A stretch of 64,000 bases of DNA from Paenibacillus etheri (GTDB taxonomy: Bacteria > Bacillota > Bacilli > Paenibacillales > Paenibacillaceae): NCBI RefSeq assembly GCF_001012825.1, contig NZ_LCZJ02000018.1:487122-551121 (forward strand). The letters run 5' to 3'. Both the position numbers and the translations under genes were made by a program. Below are positions 53,159-61,279 of the stretch, piece by piece. The notes under the pieces were generated by a model, which saw only the letters and a list, made by a program, of their open reading frames with translations, was not told where the DNA came from and did no database searches. Position 1 is the stretch's first letter. Each line of letters opens with the position of its first letter.

Positions 53159-56100
53159 ATGACTTTAAAGACTACAGCGGAACAAATCCGCATTATAGAA
53201 TATGATCCCTCTTATGCCAAGGCGGTCGCAGAAATGTGGAACCGTAGCAACGAAAGCTGGGGTGGAGGCACCAATCAGAGAACAGAGGATACAGTTCGCC
53301 GCGAGATGGAGATCTCGTCCAATCTGAATGTGTTTCTCGCCGTTGATGGTGAGGAAGTGGTAGGCTTCTGCAGTTTTGCCCATTACCGTCAAGACGAAGG
53401 AGCTTTGTATGTTCCGCTGTTGAATGTACGACCTGATTATCACGGATACAAGGTAGGCCGTAACCTGATTTTGAACGCTGTTCGCAAAACAATTGAAGCA
53501 GGCTGGCCGCGACTTGATCTATTTACTTGGGCAGGAAATACCAAGGCCGTACCGATGTATAAGAAATGTGGATTCTTTTGGGAAAAAAATGAGGATTACG
53601 TTCATCTGATGAACTTTATTCCAACGGTTCTGCAAACGGAGGCACTCGCTCCCTATTTTGAGCAGCTGGATTGGTATGCAGATAGTACCCGTGAACTCCC
53701 CATTCAGCCGGATGGCCGCCGGGAGCATGGATTTGATTTCTTCGATTACACTTGGCAAAAGGGAGAACTCTCCTTACGCGCAGAATTCGAGAAGACCGGT
53801 CGCGGCCTGACGGCTCTTGATACACCTGACTATGAAATCTCCACGGAGATTGACGATCACGATCTTGTATTCGGTTCCACCTATAAGATTCGCTATCACA
53901 TCAAGAACCGTTCGGCGTCTGATCTGGCCATTGAGATCAAAGGCCAAAATGACAAAAATATTCGTTTTGTCTTGTCTGCTGCACCAACGCTCGCGCCAGG
54001 AGAAACAGCTATCGTAGAAGGGGAGTTCGAGCTTGATCCGATTCGTGAAGAGCAAAACGACAAGAAGACTCACCCCGTAGTTATGAGCAAATGGATCATC
54101 GGCGGTAAACACGCTGAGTTCCGTATAGGTGTTGCTCCTAAATTCCCACTGAAAATGAATATGGAGCTGCCAACCCGTGAACTGTATCCGGGTCTTCCGG
54201 CTGATTTATATTTGAATGTTGAGAATAACTTTGCAGCGGAAGCGGAATTTTCTTTTGATTTGCCAGAGGAAGAATTTTTGACGTGGGCGGATCGGACGGT
54301 AAGCTTCTCGGTTCCAGCTAAGAGTAAGGCTTCCATCCGAGTACCCTTTACCCTAAATTTATATGGCCTTTATTCACGGGATATTGAGGTGACGGCCGTT
54401 CCGGCTGGAGAGAAGGTAGTCTCCTTCATCAGCAAAATATCTGTGCTAATGAAAGGAACACATGGCCGCTTTGGTGGGGAACACGGGGATCAGTGGGTGG
54501 CTGTAAATGGTGCCTATTCCGTTCATCTCAATAATAACGACAATGGGATGTGGATTGAATATCCCGGCTCGAGCCATAATTTCTGGTTGACCCATCCAAA
54601 GTTAGGTAAACCATTCGCCGAAGAATTCTCGAAGAAACAGGCTAAAGAAGTAAAGATCTATTCGGAAGGAGAGGGTCAAGTTCTAGAGACTCTTTATGAA
54701 TCCGATGAATTCCCGGGTCTGGAGATAAAAAGAGTGGCTAAGCTCTTTGCAAACGGAATCGCTGAGTTTTATAGCGAGGTATGCAATACTAGTAACCAAA
54801 CGTTGGAAGAGGATATGTATCTGTTAACGAATTTCGGATTTTTTGGTAAAAGGCTCATCCTGCCTTATCAAGGTCATTACGTAGATATGGGCGATGCTTA
54901 TTCGGGTGATCCGAGTAGTTGGGACAGCGCTCAAATCACGGAAAATTGGTTGTTCAGCAAGGAAGAGAATGTCACATGCGGCGTTTGCTGGGACCCTTCG
55001 CTGAAGCTACTTCGTCCGGAATATCCACTTGGACTGGAGCATAATCTTGGTCAAATCTCTGCTGGAGATGTTGTACGAACAAAGACGCTGGTGTTCGCTT
55101 TAAACACCTTCCTGATGTGGTCGGATTTCCGCACCTTTGCACGGAAGCAGTTGAATCCGATCACACCGGTGTTGGATGATCATCTTGAATTAACGCTCGG
55201 CGGTGGAAATCCGTTTGCGGCAGGAGCCCTTCATGCAGAGCTAGTCGAACGAAAGATGACATCGCTTGATGGAAGCCTCGAGCTGTATGTACAAACGGAT
55301 AGAGGAGAGGAGCAGAAAGTCGCTGAGATGGAGCTGCAAAGAGAGCAGAATCTGCACTCCGCGGGCTTTGAGCTCTCACCTGAGGAAGCGGAATCTTCTT
55401 CAGAACACAGCCAATCAAGTCAGAAGGTTCGAGTCGTCTATCGTGGAGAGGATCGTATTCAAGAGCGATCAGGCCTCTGGTTCCCTCAAACGGAAACAGG
55501 AGCCATTGTCTATGACATAGAAGAGGGATCCGCGGGTCCTATTTACACTGTGAGCAACGGAGTTCTTTCTATTGCAGCTGCTCCTGACTTCGGCAGTGTT
55601 GTGCATTCCCTGAAGCACCATGGTGAAGAATGGCTGGATAGCTCCTATCCGGAAGCAGCACCACGTTCCTGGTGGAATCCTTGGCACGGTGGACTCGGTG
55701 TGGATATTTCAGGCATTGGTGGATTTAGTCGGTTGGAGGAGCCAAGAAGCGCAGCTTGGACCGAGCAGAAGGATGTTCAGGGGAATGTATGGAGAGGATT
55801 ACGTATCACTACTTCGATCGAGAAGCAGGAAAAGAACCGAGGAATTGTTGTTAATCAGCATTACCTTATGCTCCCCGGCGTCTCTGTGCTCTGTGTGTTG
55901 CATTCTGTGACTAATGACAGCGGAATGACCCTGCCGAATTATTCGCTGTCGGAGGAAAATTATATCAAACCTTCGCCAGTCTATGCCGAAGGATGGATGG
56001 AATTCTCCAAGGAGGGCAAGTTCTTATTAGGAACGGTAGAAACCTATCTTGAGGCCAAGGGACTATTGCGAATTGGTGCATCTTCGCGTAAGGATATGCT

Positions 56101-56335
56101 GCATATGGTGAGCAGTCATCCGAATCAGAGTGCCTCGGCGTATGTGAACAATAAGGTATTTAATCACGAGGTGCATCATCATCTTCCGCTTCTAAATGGA
56201 GAAACCGTTTGGACACAGCCGTCCTTCCTGATCATGGGAGAACTCGCTCTGAATTCAGAGGATGTCCGCAGTCTATTGAAGCTGACCTTTGCTAGACCTA
56301 CTGACGAAAAGGAGATCTTAAATGCCGATCATTGA
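53159..56335 (+). CDS. giant GNAT fused to beta-sandwich and mutarotase-like modules
   Basis: This 1058-residue cytosolic protein (no signal peptide) starts with a GNAT domain (residues ~10-155: LNVRPDYHGYKVGRNLILNA; FTWAGNTKAVPMYKKCGFFW). Residues ~200-445 look like two Ig-like beta-sandwiches (TYKIRYHIKNRSASDLAIEI; ADLYLNVENNFAAEAEFSFD). Residues ~450-1040 resemble large carbohydrate-binding galactose-mutarotase-like sandwiches (YEYPGSSHNFWLTHPK-type, IEYPGSSHNFWLTHPKLGKP; NEWNPWHGGLG-type, WWNPWHGGLGVDISGIG). AAGGAGATG precedes the ATG. The gene overlaps the amidohydrolase gene by 14 bases. The domain mix suggests that it acetylates or binds a complex amino sugar, but no function is established. 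Confidence 0.75.
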   Translation: MTLKTTAEQIRIIEYDPSYAKAVAEMWNRSNESWGGGTNQRTEDTVRREMEISSNLNVFLAVDGEEVVGFCSFAHYRQDEGALYVPLLNVRPDYHGYKVGRNLILNAVRKTIEAGWPRLDLFTWAGNTKAVPMYKKCGFFWEKNEDYVHLMNFIPTVLQTEALAPYFEQLDWYADSTRELPIQPDGRREHGFDFFDYTWQKGELSLRAEFEKTGRGLTALDTPDYEISTEIDDHDLVFGSTYKIRYHIKNRSASDLAIEIKGQNDKNIRFVLSAAPTLAPGETAIVEGEFELDPIREEQNDKKTHPVVMSKWIIGGKHAEFRIGVAPKFPLKMNMELPTRELYPGLPADLYLNVENNFAAEAEFSFDLPEEEFLTWADRTVSFSVPAKSKASIRVPFTLNLYGLYSRDIEVTAVPAGEKVVSFISKISVLMKGTHGRFGGEHGDQWVAVNGAYSVHLNNNDNGMWIEYPGSSHNFWLTHPKLGKPFAEEFSKKQAKEVKIYSEGEGQVLETLYESDEFPGLEIKRVAKLFANGIAEFYSEVCNTSNQTLEEDMYLLTNFGFFGKRLILPYQGHYVDMGDAYSGDPSSWDSAQITENWLFSKEENVTCGVCWDPSLKLLRPEYPLGLEHNLGQISAGDVVRTKTLVFALNTFLMWSDFRTFARKQLNPITPVLDDHLELTLGGGNPFAAGALHAELVERKMTSLDGSLELYVQTDRGEEQKVAEMELQREQNLHSAGFELSPEEAESSSEHSQSSQKVRVVYRGEDRIQERSGLWFPQTETGAIVYDIEEGSAGPIYTVSNGVLSIAAAPDFGSVVHSLKHHGEEWLDSSYPEAAPRSWWNPWHGGLGVDISGIGGFSRLEEPRSAAWTEQKDVQGNVWRGLRITTSIEKQEKNRGIVVNQHYLMLPGVSVLCVLHSVTNDSGMTLPNYSLSEENYIKPSPVYAEGWMEFSKEGKFLLGTVETYLEAKGLLRIGASSRKDMLHMVSSHPNQSASAYVNNKVFNHEVHHHLPLLNGETVWTQPSFLIMGELALNSEDVRSLLKLTFARPTDEKEILNADH

Positions 56336-57197
56336 TATTCACATTCATCTGTCGGACATCGACAGCTTTCATCAAACAGCACTGGATCTCTCCAAAGTCG
56401 ATTACACTGCTGCTGGGCTCAAAGCGGAGTTTGATAAGAACGACGTTGTACTCGGCATTGGAATGGGGGTCACGGAGCAGACGAAGGGAGCTTTCCCAGA
56501 CTCCACTTCCCCTAATCCGATGGGTCTTGACTTGGAAGATACTGTGCCGCCTTTCTTAATGGAATGCGTGGGGATCAATCCGAACATGCTTGGAGGAAAG
56601 GATGCTCTTGAGGAGCTGGACCGAATTGAGGCACGGCTGCAAGCGCCCGAGGTAGCCGGTATTAAGCTCTATGCCGGGTACTATCATCATTACGTTTATG
56701 ACAAAATCTATTCGCCAATCTATGAGCTGGCAGCCAAGTATGGCACGCCTGTTGTCATTCATACCGGTGATACGTACTCGATGAATGGATTGCTAAAGTA
56801 TGCACATCCTCTTACCGTGGACGAATTAGCGTTCCAACGACGTGATGTGAATTTTATGATCTGCCATCTTGGCGATCCGTGGGTGATGGATGCCGCCGAA
56901 GTGGTGGCCAAAAATCCGAATGTCTATGCTGATTTGTCCGGCCTTGTGGTCGGTGATCGACCTCATTTTGAACGGTTCATGAATGAACCTCTGTTCATGG
57001 ATCATTTTCGCCGGGCGCTGGTGTACTCCGACCACTATGAGAAAATGTTGTTCGGCACGGATTGGCCACTCGCTCCTATTGACCTGTATGCGGAATTTGT
57101 CCGCCGACTTGTCCCTGAGCAGCATCACGAGAAAGTATTTTACGAGAATGCCTTCGCCTTATTTCCACGCATCCAGCAGCGGATTGCGGCGCTCTAA
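56322..57197 (+). CDS. amidohydrolase family protein (TIM barrel)
   Basis: This 291-residue Amidohydro_2-type metal hydrolase has MPIIDIHIHLSDIDS with the HxH metal motif, GIKLYAGYYHHYVYD near 111-125, VVIHTGDTYSMNG with the third His, ICHLGDPWVMDAAE with the fourth, and the catalytic Asp in MLFGTDWPLAP near 245. AAAGGAGAT precedes the ATG, within the end of the giant GNAT gene, so the two are translated together. It probably hydrolyses or decarboxylates a compound handled by its partner; the substrate is unknown. Confidence 0.88.
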   Translation: MPIIDIHIHLSDIDSFHQTALDLSKVDYTAAGLKAEFDKNDVVLGIGMGVTEQTKGAFPDSTSPNPMGLDLEDTVPPFLMECVGINPNMLGGKDALEELDRIEARLQAPEVAGIKLYAGYYHHYVYDKIYSPIYELAAKYGTPVVIHTGDTYSMNGLLKYAHPLTVDELAFQRRDVNFMICHLGDPWVMDAAEVVAKNPNVYADLSGLVVGDRPHFERFMNEPLFMDHFRRALVYSDHYEKMLFGTDWPLAPIDLYAEFVRRLVPEQHHEKVFYENAFALFPRIQQRIAAL

Positions 57198-57247
57198 GGC
57201 TCTATAACGGTATAGCTGATTTACTGTTGATATCTTAGAAAGAAGTG

Positions 57248-57278
57248 ATCCCAAGGTTTAAGTGCCTTGGGATTTTTT
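57248..57278 (+). terminator. Rho-independent terminator after the amidohydrolase gene
   Basis: ATCCCAAGG (57248-57256) pairs with CCTTGGGAT (57265-57273) across TTTAAGTG and is followed by TTTTTT. Confidence 0.85.
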
Positions 57279-57291
57279 GAGATATAATTTA

Positions 57292-57873
57292 GTGTTTGTT
57301 TCTTTGTTTTTATATGCATTTGTTGCAAGTTTTACTCCGGGACCCAATAACATTATGGCAATGGCTTTTGCAAACCAATTTGGGCTGAAAAAAACAATGA
57401 AATTTTGTTTAGGAGTGGGTACAGGATTTTTTATAATCATATTGTTATGTTCCTACTTTAATCTACTTTTGAATAATTTTATTCCACAAATTAAATCTAT
57501 TATGACTGTAATAGGCGGAGTCTACATGCTGTATTTAGCAGTTAAAATGATTAGAAGTAACCAACCAGAAAGTGATGCAGCCGGAGATAAACACAATAGC
57601 TTTATTGCGGGAATGCTTTTACAATTTATCAATCCAAAAGGGATATTATATGGGATCACAGTTACATCAACATTTATCCTTACCTATCATTCTTCATCTT
57701 TTAGATTATTGAGTTATTCTTTAGTTCTTGCTCTCATCGGTTATATGGGCACTTTTTGTTGGTGTTTGTGTGGTACTCTTTTCAAAAAAATGATATCTAA
57801 ATATAGAAGTCAATTTAATGTACTGATGGGACTATTGTTAGTGTATTGTGCAGTTTCGATAGTGTTGGGATGA
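57292..57873 (+). CDS. LysE/RhtB-family amino-acid exporter
   Basis: The protein has the family opening YAFVASFTPGPNNIMAMAFA, GVYMLYLAVKMIRS and LLQFINPKGILYGITVTSTF, with about six membrane helices. The ORF reads from GTG 57262, but that lies inside the upstream terminator; GTG 57292 gives a 193-residue protein with a normal LysE start, although no ribosome site precedes it. TATAAT at 57283-57288 lies too close for a usual leader. The family is clear, the start is not. Substrate unknown. Confidence 0.8.
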   Translation: MFVSLFLYAFVASFTPGPNNIMAMAFANQFGLKKTMKFCLGVGTGFFIIILLCSYFNLLLNNFIPQIKSIMTVIGGVYMLYLAVKMIRSNQPESDAAGDKHNSFIAGMLLQFINPKGILYGITVTSTFILTYHSSSFRLLSYSLVLALIGYMGTFCWCLCGTLFKKMISKYRSQFNVLMGLLLVYCAVSIVLG

Positions 57874-57997
57874 AGAATAGTTAAGGGAAAATTAAATTTG
57901 ACCAATACTTTTTTATACAGCATCTTTTACTTCTTAAGCTTATGATATTGATGTATTGTGAATTGTGGATAGATAAGGAGACAAAGGAGGATACAAT

Positions 57998-59398
57998 ATG
58001 TTACCATCACTCACATTTCTTAAACTTCAATTGGAGGGGATTCTGCGTAATAAATTCGAGCAGGGGCATCAAACCTCCGGTTATTTAGCCAAGTTGGAAA
58101 AGCTTCCTGCAAGCTATGATGCCTATCTAGAATTCGCCAATAGCTTGGCTGTCATTCCAATGAGGGACAATTGGCCATATTATGAGCCGAACGATTTAGA
58201 TGAGATATGGCGGGAATGTGATCCGGCTCGACCTCTAGGTCAGGTCGGAATTTTGAATCTGAAGGATAGCTCCAAGCGTGTAGAGGCAGGATTCCTCGCT
58301 TCAGTCTGTGGCTCAATGTTAGGTAAACCGATAGAGGTAAATCCTAGCTTGTCGGAATTACGTCAAGCGTTAACTTCTGTAGGGGAATGGCCACTGAATG
58401 ATTACATTTCTGAAGAAATTCTCCATGCGCTAGATCGTCGTCATTGGTCTTGGTTTGAGACGACACGGGGACGAATTCGTTATGTGGCACCTGATGATGA
58501 TATCAATTACACATTAATGGGAATGATGGTGCTAGAACAATTCGGTGATGGTTTTACGAAAAGAAATTTAAGAGATTTATGGTTAAATCATCTTCCGATA
58601 AGTACAACTTGGGGTCCGGAAAGGGCTATTTTGATGCGATCAGGGATTAGCTATTTGGAACATGATAAGGAACTATTCAATCATTCTGAAATAGAGGCTT
58701 GGCCTGATTTTATGGTACAGGGGACGGAACTATGCGGTGCGGCGATTCGTGCAGATGCTTACGGATATGCCTGCCCTGGTCAACCTGCTCTGGCTGCTGA
58801 GCTAGCTTGGCGGGATGCAAGTTTTACTCATCGCCGGACCGGCATTTACGCCACGATGTTCATTGCTGCTGCGATTGCTGTCGCTCAGGTGCTGCGCGAT
58901 CCCATTGAAATAATCAATACTGCTCTGCAATTCGTCCCTAGAAGAAGCCGATTCTATGAGATTACTAATGATTGCCTTGAGATGGTAGCGAATGCAGATG
59001 ATTGGCTGGAAGCGTATCAGAGCATTAACCATAAGTATGCGAATTATTGTCACTGTGATGTTTATCAGGAAATAGGAACCTTAATTAATACCCTGCGATT
59101 TGCAGACAATGTTGGCGATGGAATATGCAAGCAGGTGATGCAAGGCAACGATACGGATAGTTTCGGGGCAACGGCTGGCTCTTTGCTCGGGGTTTATTTC
59201 GGTCCTGATAGTTTGGAATCAAGATGGCTTAAGCCTTTTCAAGATCGGATTCATACGGGTCTATCTAATTTTCATGAGCAAAGTCTTTCCTGTTTGACGG
59301 AGCGGATGGGGCGTTTACCAGAGCTGCTGCAGACCGGTCAATATCAAGTTCAACCTAGTGAGCTCTATGTGAACAAGAATACGGATCTCGATACATAA
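57998..59398 (+). CDS. ADP-ribosylglycohydrolase family protein
   Basis: DraG/ARH-type enzymes cleave ADP-ribose from proteins or small molecules with two magnesium ions. The 466-residue protein has GFLASVCGSMLGKPIEVNPS near 98-117, the metal cluster PDDDINYTLMGMMVLEQFGD near 165-185 and the C-terminal GNDTDSFGATAGSLLGVYFG near 384-404, with the DxDS-like metal site. The N-terminal ~90 residues are extra to the core fold. AAAGGAGGAT precedes the ATG. It is monocistronic with its own terminator. The target is unknown. Confidence 0.88.
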   Translation: MLPSLTFLKLQLEGILRNKFEQGHQTSGYLAKLEKLPASYDAYLEFANSLAVIPMRDNWPYYEPNDLDEIWRECDPARPLGQVGILNLKDSSKRVEAGFLASVCGSMLGKPIEVNPSLSELRQALTSVGEWPLNDYISEEILHALDRRHWSWFETTRGRIRYVAPDDDINYTLMGMMVLEQFGDGFTKRNLRDLWLNHLPISTTWGPERAILMRSGISYLEHDKELFNHSEIEAWPDFMVQGTELCGAAIRADAYGYACPGQPALAAELAWRDASFTHRRTGIYATMFIAAAIAVAQVLRDPIEIINTALQFVPRRSRFYEITNDCLEMVANADDWLEAYQSINHKYANYCHCDVYQEIGTLINTLRFADNVGDGICKQVMQGNDTDSFGATAGSLLGVYFGPDSLESRWLKPFQDRIHTGLSNFHEQSLSCLTERMGRLPELLQTGQYQVQPSELYVNKNTDLDT

Positions 59399-59407
59399 AA
59401 AACTTAC

Positions 59408-59447
59408 AAAAAATCCACCGCAAGCAATGTTGCGGTGGATTTTTTTG
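59408..59447 (+). terminator. Rho-independent terminator after the ADP-ribosylglycohydrolase gene
   Basis: AAATCCACCGCA (59411-59422) pairs with TGCGGTGGATTT (59431-59442) across an eight-base loop and is followed by a T-run. The stem is perfect and GC-rich. Confidence 0.88.
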
Positions 59448-59470
59448 CTTTTTCTTTTTTTGAATTAAAG

Positions 59471-60289
59471 ATGAATAATTCAATCGTGCTTTACAAAAAC
59501 TTTATTCGATTAAGTCAATACTTTGCCAAATCAGGAGGGGTCGTTATTAAACCATTTATCGTAATAGTAGCGCTATTGCTCGTTACAGCTTGTTCGGGTA
59601 ATCAATCAGCCAACAACCAAATGACCACTCAACAAACGAAGGTTGGACATCATGCTGGCAAAACAGCTACAATGTCAAACTTAACTCAAGCGTCTTCTAT
59701 TTCCACAGAGAATGCAGGGAATTCTACGATTAAGACTAAACAAGTACCCGGCGATGTATCGAAATGGCTGGATGGTTTTATCCGTACTACTCCACCTACA
59801 GGTGGTACAACAGCGGATCAAAATACTTATCCGCAAACATCCGCTAAGCCACAATACTCTGCTAATCCGCAACAATCGGCCAATCCACAATATTCTGCTA
59901 ATCCGCAAAGCTCCACCAGTTCATCGGCATCTGTGCAGAAAGTGTTGGAATTGGTGAACAAAGAAAGAACAAACGCAGGTTTGAAACCCCTTAGTTTGAA
60001 TAGTGAGCTGTCGAAAATGGCTTTGGCCAAAGCGCAGGATATGTCCGACAACAATTATTTTGACCATCAGTCACCAACTTATGGATCTCCGTTCGATATG
60101 ATGAAGGCCTTTGGGATCTCCTATAATACAGCAGGGGAAAATATCGCCAAAGGCCAGTCGAGCCCGGAAGAAGTAATGAATCAATGGATGAACAGTCCTG
60201 GTCACCGTGCCAACATCCTGAATAGTTCCTTTACTGAAATTGGAATAGGTTACTACAACAGCGAGTGGGTTCAAGAATTTATTGGTTAG
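59471..60289 (+). CDS. CAP-domain lipoprotein, YkwD-like
   Basis: The protein has a lipoprotein signal (FIVIVALLLVTAC), a Ser/Thr/Asn/Gln linker with SANPQ-type repeats near 125-150, and a C-terminal CAP/SCP domain (VLELVNKERTNAGLKPLSLN; FDHQSPTYGSPFDMMKAFGI; AGENIAKGQSSPEEVMNQWM; NSPGHRANILNSSFTEIGIG) with the conserved His and Glu cavity residues. It resembles Bacillus YkwD/SafA-region proteins. ATG 59471 has no ribosome site and gives a long polar head. AGGAGGGG at 59533-59540 points instead to an in-frame ATT at 59546, which would give a normal short signal. Stop and family are firm, start is open. Confidence 0.8.
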   Translation: MNNSIVLYKNFIRLSQYFAKSGGVVIKPFIVIVALLLVTACSGNQSANNQMTTQQTKVGHHAGKTATMSNLTQASSISTENAGNSTIKTKQVPGDVSKWLDGFIRTTPPTGGTTADQNTYPQTSAKPQYSANPQQSANPQYSANPQSSTSSSASVQKVLELVNKERTNAGLKPLSLNSELSKMALAKAQDMSDNNYFDHQSPTYGSPFDMMKAFGISYNTAGENIAKGQSSPEEVMNQWMNSPGHRANILNSSFTEIGIGYYNSEWVQEFIG

Positions 60290-60331
60290 TACGATCAGCA
60301 ATATAAACGTCACATGTTAAAGTTAATTTTG

Positions 60332-60361
60332 AAACCCCATGTCATCACACATGGGGTTTAT
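60332..60361 (+). terminator. hairpin terminator after the CAP lipoprotein gene
   Basis: AAACCCCATG and CATGGGGTTT form a perfect 10-bp stem followed by a short T/A tract. Confidence 0.65.
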
Positions 60362-60464
60362 TAGATCAAAATAGATGTAGTTAATCACTATTTGGTCTGG
60401 TACCATACTGGAAAGTATCGATATTAGCAGATGAATGAATTCTTCATAAAGAGGAGGGGGGACA

Positions 60465-60698
60465 TTGGAAATAGCAAAGATCAGTCTCTGTCAGTTGCTT
60501 ATCCTTGTGTGAATGTTTGAAATCGTGAGCGCGATTATCTCGGGATTTGGTGCGGAAGCTAAACAAGATGCGTGGATTACCGCAATCCCAGGGATGCTCA
60601 AATGGGAGCCTTGTACAGTTTTACGTTGCATTTATCAGCCTTTACAATTATACTCGTCATAGCAACTATAATCATGTCTATTATCTGGGGGCCATACC
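60465..60698 (+). pseudogene. N-terminal remnant of a GerAB-type spore germination permease
   Basis: After GAGGAGGGGGG a TTG start reads LEIAKISLCQLLILV, a stop, then MFEIVSAIISGFGAEAKQDA and WITAIPGM. This is the first helix pair of GerAB endospore germination proteins (ISxxQLxxL...EIGSA...GxxAKQDAW). After a frame change only ~30 hydrophobic codons (GALYSFTLHLSAFTIILVIA) remain before the MarR gene. The other ~320 residues are gone. Confidence 0.7.
60659..60672. promoter_or_regulatory. MarR half-operator overlapping a -10 box
   Basis: ATAGCAACTA directly overlaps TATAAT (60667-60672), which lies 27 bases before the MarR TTG start. The same sequence occurs as an inverted pair before the efflux gene, implying autoregulation. 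A -35 is not clear. Confidence 0.55.
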
Positions 60699-60699
60699 A

Positions 60700-61125
60700 T
60701 TGGAATTAGAAAAATACATAGGCGTAATTGTACACCGGGCAGATTTGAAGCTTAATAACTATTATCAGAAAGTGGTTAATCCCTTTGATATTACGGTGGA
60801 CCAGTGGGAGATCCTCGTTATTCTTTGGGAGAGTGAAGGGATTACTCAAAAAGATATTGCTGAAAGATTATATAAAGATCAAACGAACATTGCACGTATG
60901 CTCTTCAAGCTTGAAAAGAAAGGCTTTGTTCATCGTGTAACCCATGAGACGGATAGAAGATCTTTACGCGTATATCTAACTTCTAAAGGTCGCGAAATAA
61001 AAGATGAGATTCTTGCGCCCTCTCTTGAAGCCTATAGAAAGACCATTGAAGGGTTAACTGAGGAAGAGGTTGAAACCTTTAGAAGGCTACTTTCTGTCAT
61101 TCATAATAATGTAAAGGATTTATAG
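60700..61125 (+). CDS. MarR-family transcriptional regulator
   Basis: Read from TTG 60700 (CTGGGGG upstream) the protein has 141 residues and a winged helix (GITQKDIAERLYKDQTNIAR near 47-66; VTHETDRRSLRVYLTSKGRE near 80-99). The frame extends upstream to 60547, but that part overlaps the gerAB remnant. It is 154 bases ahead of a DHA2 transporter gene whose promoter carries a strong palindrome, so it is probably that pump's repressor. Confidence 0.88.
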   Translation: MELEKYIGVIVHRADLKLNNYYQKVVNPFDITVDQWEILVILWESEGITQKDIAERLYKDQTNIARMLFKLEKKGFVHRVTHETDRRSLRVYLTSKGREIKDEILAPSLEAYRKTIEGLTEEEVETFRRLLSVIHNNVKDL

Positions 61126-61164
61126 TAGATCTTGTTTAAAAATTGAATGGATCGACACAACCCA

Positions 61165-61250
61165 ATTAGTTGCTATGACGATTATCGTCAAGACTATTTG
61201 TTTTGGATCATTTGTTTTGTTATTGTCTGATACTTGCTATAGCAACTAAT
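61165..61250. promoter_or_regulatory. two MarR operator sites before the DHA2 gene
   Basis: ATTAGTTGCTAT (61165-61176) and ATAGCAACTAAT (61239-61250) are exact inverses 62 bases apart, and TTGCTATAGCAA (61234-61245) is a perfect 12-base palindrome within the second. With the half-site at 60659 there are three copies around the MarR gene, a consistent operator set. Confidence 0.65.
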
Positions 61251-61279
61251 GCTTCGACAATTATAAGGAGGACACAAAG

